16,955 nt of DNA from Bradyrhizobiaceae bacterium (GTDB taxonomy: Bacteria > Pseudomonadota > Alphaproteobacteria > Rhizobiales > Hyphomicrobiaceae): contig CANJPN010000059.1 of NCBI GenBank assembly GCA_947475855.1, positions 1 through 16,955 of the forward strand, in the 5' to 3' direction. Positions 14,423-16,955 of the stretch are shown one piece after another. The position numbers were made by a program, and so were the translations under genes. Below the pieces are notes generated by a model. The model was not told where the DNA came from. It did not search any database and worked only from the letters and a program-made list of their open reading frames with translations. Every line of letters starts with the position of its first letter. Position 1 is the stretch's first letter.

Positions 14423-15409
14423 ATGCTCATGTCGCGCACCGCCGCTTTGCTTGCCGGTACCGCAATGATCGCCATCGCTGCAGGCGGCGGGGCCCTGGCG
14501 CAGGCGGCCTATCCCACCAAGCAGGTCCGCGTCGTCGTACCCTTTCCCGCAGGCGGCACCACCGACATGCTCGCCCGCCTGTTCGGACAGAAGCTCCAGG
14601 CCGATCTCGGACAGCCCTTCATCGTCGAGAACATGGGCGGCGCCGGCGGATCGGTCGGCGCGGAAACGGTCGCGCGCGCCGAACCCGACGGCTACACGCT
14701 CCTCTTTCACAACCTGACCTTCTCCACCACGACAGCCTCGCTGCAGTTCGCCGGCCGCGCCAAGCACGACCTCGACAGCTTTGCGCCGGTATCGCTCGCC
14801 GCGAACGTGCCGATGGTGATCCTCGCGAGTACCAAGATCGAGGCCAAGGACCTCAAGCAGTTCGCGGCCCTCGCGAAGGCGGCGAAAGAACCGATGTTCT
14901 ACGGTTCGACCGGCGCCGGCAGCACGATGAATCTCGCCGGCGAGTTGCTCAAACGCGACGCCGGCATCAAGCTCGACCACGTGCCGTATCGAGGCGCCGC
15001 GCCGATGGTGCAGGAACTCGTCGCCGGCCGTATCCACATGGGCGGCGACCAGTTGTCGTCTTCGCTCGAGTTCATCCGCTCCGGCTCGATGAAACCCTTG
15101 GCGACGCTCTCGCCCACACGTATTCCCCTTCTGCCCGACATTCCCACGGTCCGCGAACTGGGCTTCCCCAATCTCGAACTGAGCGGCTGGAACGGCTACT
15201 TCGCCCCGGCCAAGACACCTGACGCGATCGTCAACAAGCTGCAAGCATCCATCAAAACTGCGGCCACCGATGCCGACATCAAGAAGCGCACGTCCGACGT
15301 CGGCGCCGACGCTGTCGGCTCCACGCCCGCCGAGTTGGGCAAGCTCGTGCGCGAACAAATGACGAAAGTCCGCCCCTTCGTCGAAGAACTGAAGCTGATC
15401 GTGCAGTGA
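14423..15409 (+). CDS. Bug/TctC-family periplasmic substrate-binding protein (third, single)
   Basis: A 328-aa Bug-family binding protein with the most canonical motifs of the three. The signal peptide covers about 1-27 (cleavage near GALAQ). The first ligand loop is VVVPFPAGGTTDMLARLFGQ. The family signature FYGSTGAGSTMNLAGELL is followed by VPYRGAAPMVQELVAGRI and then LLPDIPTVRELGF. The ATG at 14423 is preceded by AGGGAG at 14408-14413. An open frame from 14327 lacks a family-like N-terminus. The gene is flanked by minus-strand genes on both sides and has no permease partner in the window. A tight hairpin follows its stop codon by seven bases. It presumably binds a carboxylate; the ligand is unknown. 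Confidence 0.94.
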   Translation: MLMSRTAALLAGTAMIAIAAGGGALAQAAYPTKQVRVVVPFPAGGTTDMLARLFGQKLQADLGQPFIVENMGGAGGSVGAETVARAEPDGYTLLFHNLTFSTTTASLQFAGRAKHDLDSFAPVSLAANVPMVILASTKIEAKDLKQFAALAKAAKEPMFYGSTGAGSTMNLAGELLKRDAGIKLDHVPYRGAAPMVQELVAGRIHMGGDQLSSSLEFIRSGSMKPLATLSPTRIPLLPDIPTVRELGFPNLELSGWNGYFAPAKTPDAIVNKLQASIKTAATDADIKKRTSDVGADAVGSTPAELGKLVREQMTKVRPFVEELKLIVQ

Positions 15410-15416
15410 TGATAGA

Positions 15417-15443
15417 GGTGTCAGACCCTCCGGGTCTGACACC
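15417..15443 (+). terminator. 12-bp perfect hairpin downstream of the third Bug gene
   Basis: GGTGTCAGACCC (15417-15428) and GGGTCTGACACC (15432-15443) form a perfect 12-bp stem with a 3-base loop, starting seven bases after the stop codon. This is strong enough to end or stabilise the transcript. There is no T tract (ACACAACACC follows), so it may be a transcript-end stabiliser or a dispersed repeat rather than a classical intrinsic terminator. Confidence 0.55.
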
Positions 15444-15468
15444 ACACAACACCTCGAAAGCTTTCCGC

Positions 15469-15564
15469 GTAGGTTGGGTCAAGGCCCGCTTCTGCGGGCC
15501 GCGGCCCAACAATGCGCGGCATACCGAGCCAATGTTGGGCCTCGCAGTGCTCGACCCAACCTAC
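15469..15564. repeat. 96-base inverted-repeat element with nested hairpins
   Basis: Perfect 12-base outer arms GTAGGTTGGGTC (15469-15480) and GACCCAACCTAC (15553-15564) enclose two inner inverted repeats: GGCCCGC (15483-15489) with GCGGGCC (15494-15500), and GGCCCAAC (15503-15510) with GTTGGGCC (15534-15541). The whole could fold as a three-way junction in DNA or RNA. It carries no gene. A 16-base near-copy of its left end lies at 3508. It resembles dispersed palindromic elements, but mobility is unproven. Confidence 0.65.
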
Positions 15565-15621
15565 AACCTGATCGTGCAGGAATAGAGATGGTCTCAGACC
15601 CTCTCCAAAGCCGAACTTGCA

Positions 15622-16955
15622 TCAAGTCCGCGGCGGCCGGCGGCGTTCCTGGAACCATGGCCGGTATTCGCTCATTTTGCTCCGCTGCGCTTGCGGCGCG
15701 CTCCGCTTACAGGTCGCGGCTTCCTCGCTGTTGGCCGGCGCACCCCAACGCAACTCGACGCAATCATTGACGTTGTAGGCCATCTCGAGATCGCGCACAC
15801 GGTCGATGACATCCTTCACCGACAGCGTCCATTGCGAGCCGTCGCTGCGCGTGTACGAGAACTTCCGCCCTCCGAGATCCGTCGCCAGCACGCCAGCCAG
15901 TTCGGCCTTCACGTCGACAACGCTCTTGCCCGCCGGCATCGCATAACGGCCCGGCCGCCGCGCCACACGCTCGGGAAATCCGCGCACCACATCGATCGCG
16001 ATCAGCAGCCGCAGATCGCGCGACGGCGTAGCGAAATCCTCCCACGCACCGGTCGTCTCGAAGATCGCCGCACCATCCGGCATGCTCGCATCGCCGCGAC
16101 CGCTGAGCTGGTACTTCCGCCCGTTCTCGACCGACGTGACGCGCGCTCTCACCTGCTCTTCCAGCGACGTCATCGCCTCCTGCATCGCACGCAACGGATC
16201 GAGCGGCGCAGGCGACATCAGGTCGTCCATCTTGTCGTAGAAGTCTTCGATCCCCAGCTTCGATTGATCCATGGAGAAATCGCGATAGCTCGCCTCTTTC
16301 GCGATTTCCGCGTTCGCCAGCCGCCGCAGTCCCCCACTGCCACGCACCACCGGCCGGAAGCGCTTGAAACCGGGACTGCCGAGCGCCGCATCCTGAGCGA
16401 ACAGGAAATTCCCCCGCCAGAAGCGCTTTCGCGCCACGGTACCGTCCGGCTGCGCATCGACCGCAAGGAACACACCCGCCGCACCGTCTGTCTGAGCGAC
16501 CCGCTTCGTCAGCACCAGAAGGTGCCCATAGGGATCCGCATACACAACGCCCGGACGCAGATCGTCCTGGCTCAAAGGGATCGGATAATAGTCCGTGTTG
16601 TCGTCACGTGCCGCCGTTCGCCCCGAGCCGGAATGCACGCTCTCCGCGATCGCATATTTCAGATAGTGCCCGAAACCCTGCGCCAGCCCCGGCGGACGTG
16701 GCGGTACACGCGGCGGCTTCGCCTCTGCCACAGCCTTCGTGACAGGTTTTTGTCCCTGCCCGAAGAAGCCGTTAAATGCTGAAGTAGCAACAGGCTTCGG
16801 CGGCTTCGGCGGCGGCAGATTGCGCACATCCTCGTTCTGGATGTTCCACCATTCGTAGCACTTCGGCGGTTGCCCCGCCCCGCCACGCGTGCACTTCGCA
16901 TAGCCGAACGGCAGCCCCATCTTGAACGCGAAGTACGCACGCAGGAAATAAGGAA
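15622..16955 (-). CDS. Large uncharacterised protein, C-terminal part (5' end outside window)
   Basis: The frame is open through the right edge, so the ATG at 16920 is probably internal; residues before it (FLRAYFAFKMGLPFGYAKC) look like conserved protein. No named family was recognised. Visible parts are a Cys-containing FGYAKC region; a Pro-rich linker (LPPPKPPKP); a compact beta-rich segment PGVVYADPYGHLLVLTKRV followed by RKRFWRGNFLF; a helical stretch (EAMTSLEEQVRARVTS); and a Cys-bearing end (NDCVELRWGAP...ATCKRSAPQAQ). A Cys near the start plus a His in a GHLLVL strand loosely recalls papain-like NlpC/P60 enzymes, but this is weak. Two C-terminal Cys may form a disulfide, fitting an exported protein, though the signal peptide is out of view. 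Confidence 0.78.
   Translation of the reverse strand, partial: PYFLRAYFAFKMGLPFGYAKCTRGGAGQPPKCYEWWNIQNEDVRNLPPPKPPKPVATSAFNGFFGQGQKPVTKAVAEAKPPRVPPRPPGLAQGFGHYLKYAIAESVHSGSGRTAARDDNTDYYPIPLSQDDLRPGVVYADPYGHLLVLTKRVAQTDGAAGVFLAVDAQPDGTVARKRFWRGNFLFAQDAALGSPGFKRFRPVVRGSGGLRRLANAEIAKEASYRDFSMDQSKLGIEDFYDKMDDLMSPAPLDPLRAMQEAMTSLEEQVRARVTSVENGRKYQLSGRGDASMPDGAAIFETTGAWEDFATPSRDLRLLIAIDVVRGFPERVARRPGRYAMPAGKSVVDVKAELAGVLATDLGGRKFSYTRSDGSQWTLSVKDVIDRVRDLEMAYNVNDCVELRWGAPANSEEAATCKRSAPQAQRSKMSEYRPWFQERRRPPRT

Larger units (their letters stand above)
15395..15603 (+). repeat. 36-base direct repeats, 173 bases apart, around the inverted-repeat element
   Basis: Bases 15395-15430 and 15568-15603 match at both ends: CTGATCGTGCAG in each, then TCAGACCCTC in each, with an equal 14-base middle that is similar but diverged. 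The first copy includes the last codons and stop of the third Bug gene; the second copy lies just outside the 96-base element and reads LIVQE-stop in the matching frame. The equal offset of both blocks shows one duplicated segment rather than two chance matches. Confidence 0.6.

Noticed and set aside
15691..16782. 363-codon plus-strand open frame opposite the partial gene at the right edge
   Set aside because: Arg/His-rich composition without motifs, no ribosome site, fully antisense to a better-supported coding frame.
1..16955. CRISPR arrays, insertion sequences, toxin-antitoxin or phage-defence genes
   Set aside because: No regularly spaced direct repeats, transposase or integrase motifs, or known defence domains were found on either strand.

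Overview
The window is about 17 kb of GC-rich, densely coded chromosomal DNA. It most likely comes from an alphaproteobacterium of the Hyphomicrobiales (rhizobia and relatives). Three things suggest this: three Bug/TctC-type substrate-binding proteins with no transporter beside them, an iron permease preceded by a palindrome close to the rhizobial Irr/ICE box, and GC-rich palindromic intergenic repeats. The genus cannot be fixed from this stretch. No transposase, integrase, CRISPR array, rRNA or intact phage gene was found.

Layout, left to right. (1) 2-739: 3' part of a D-2-hydroxyacid dehydrogenase. (2) 809-1591, minus: FTR1-type iron permease, with an ICE-like palindrome upstream. (3) 1692-2473: a scar-like region holding the C-terminal remnant of a DUF1348 (NTF2-like) gene, an A+T-rich patch, tRNA-Tyr(GTA) on the minus strand and its likely promoter. 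(4) 2474-3385, plus: PhzF-family protein. (5) 5716-3536, minus: guaA, an 81-aa unknown and an ArsC/YffB-type reductase, spaced as one operon. (6) 5956-6198, plus: a small His-rich SEC-C protein, convergent with tspO (6681-6232, minus). (7) 6907-9886, plus: two tandem Bug periplasmic binding proteins followed by a metallo-beta-lactamase-fold hydrolase, probably one transcription unit. (8) 11334-9904, minus: a secreted or membrane-anchored protein of unknown function. (9) 11335-11595: a non-coding gap with paired palindromic hairpins. (10) 14266-11596, minus: a 621-aa membrane protein of unknown function followed 19 bases later by a crotonase. (11) 14423-15409, plus: a third Bug protein, followed by a hairpin and a larger inverted-repeat element. 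(12) 16955-15622, minus: C-terminal part of a large uncharacterised protein running off the window.

How the genes may work together. guaA is the housekeeping anchor for GMP synthesis. The Bug pair plus hydrolase looks like uptake or sensing of a small organic acid joined to a hydrolytic step, but no TctA/TctB-type membrane partner is present, so the transporter must lie elsewhere or the binding proteins act as sensors. The best candidates for undescribed biology are the three large minus-strand proteins of unknown function (9904-11334, 12401-14266, 15622-16955). Nothing in the sequence proves that they form one system.
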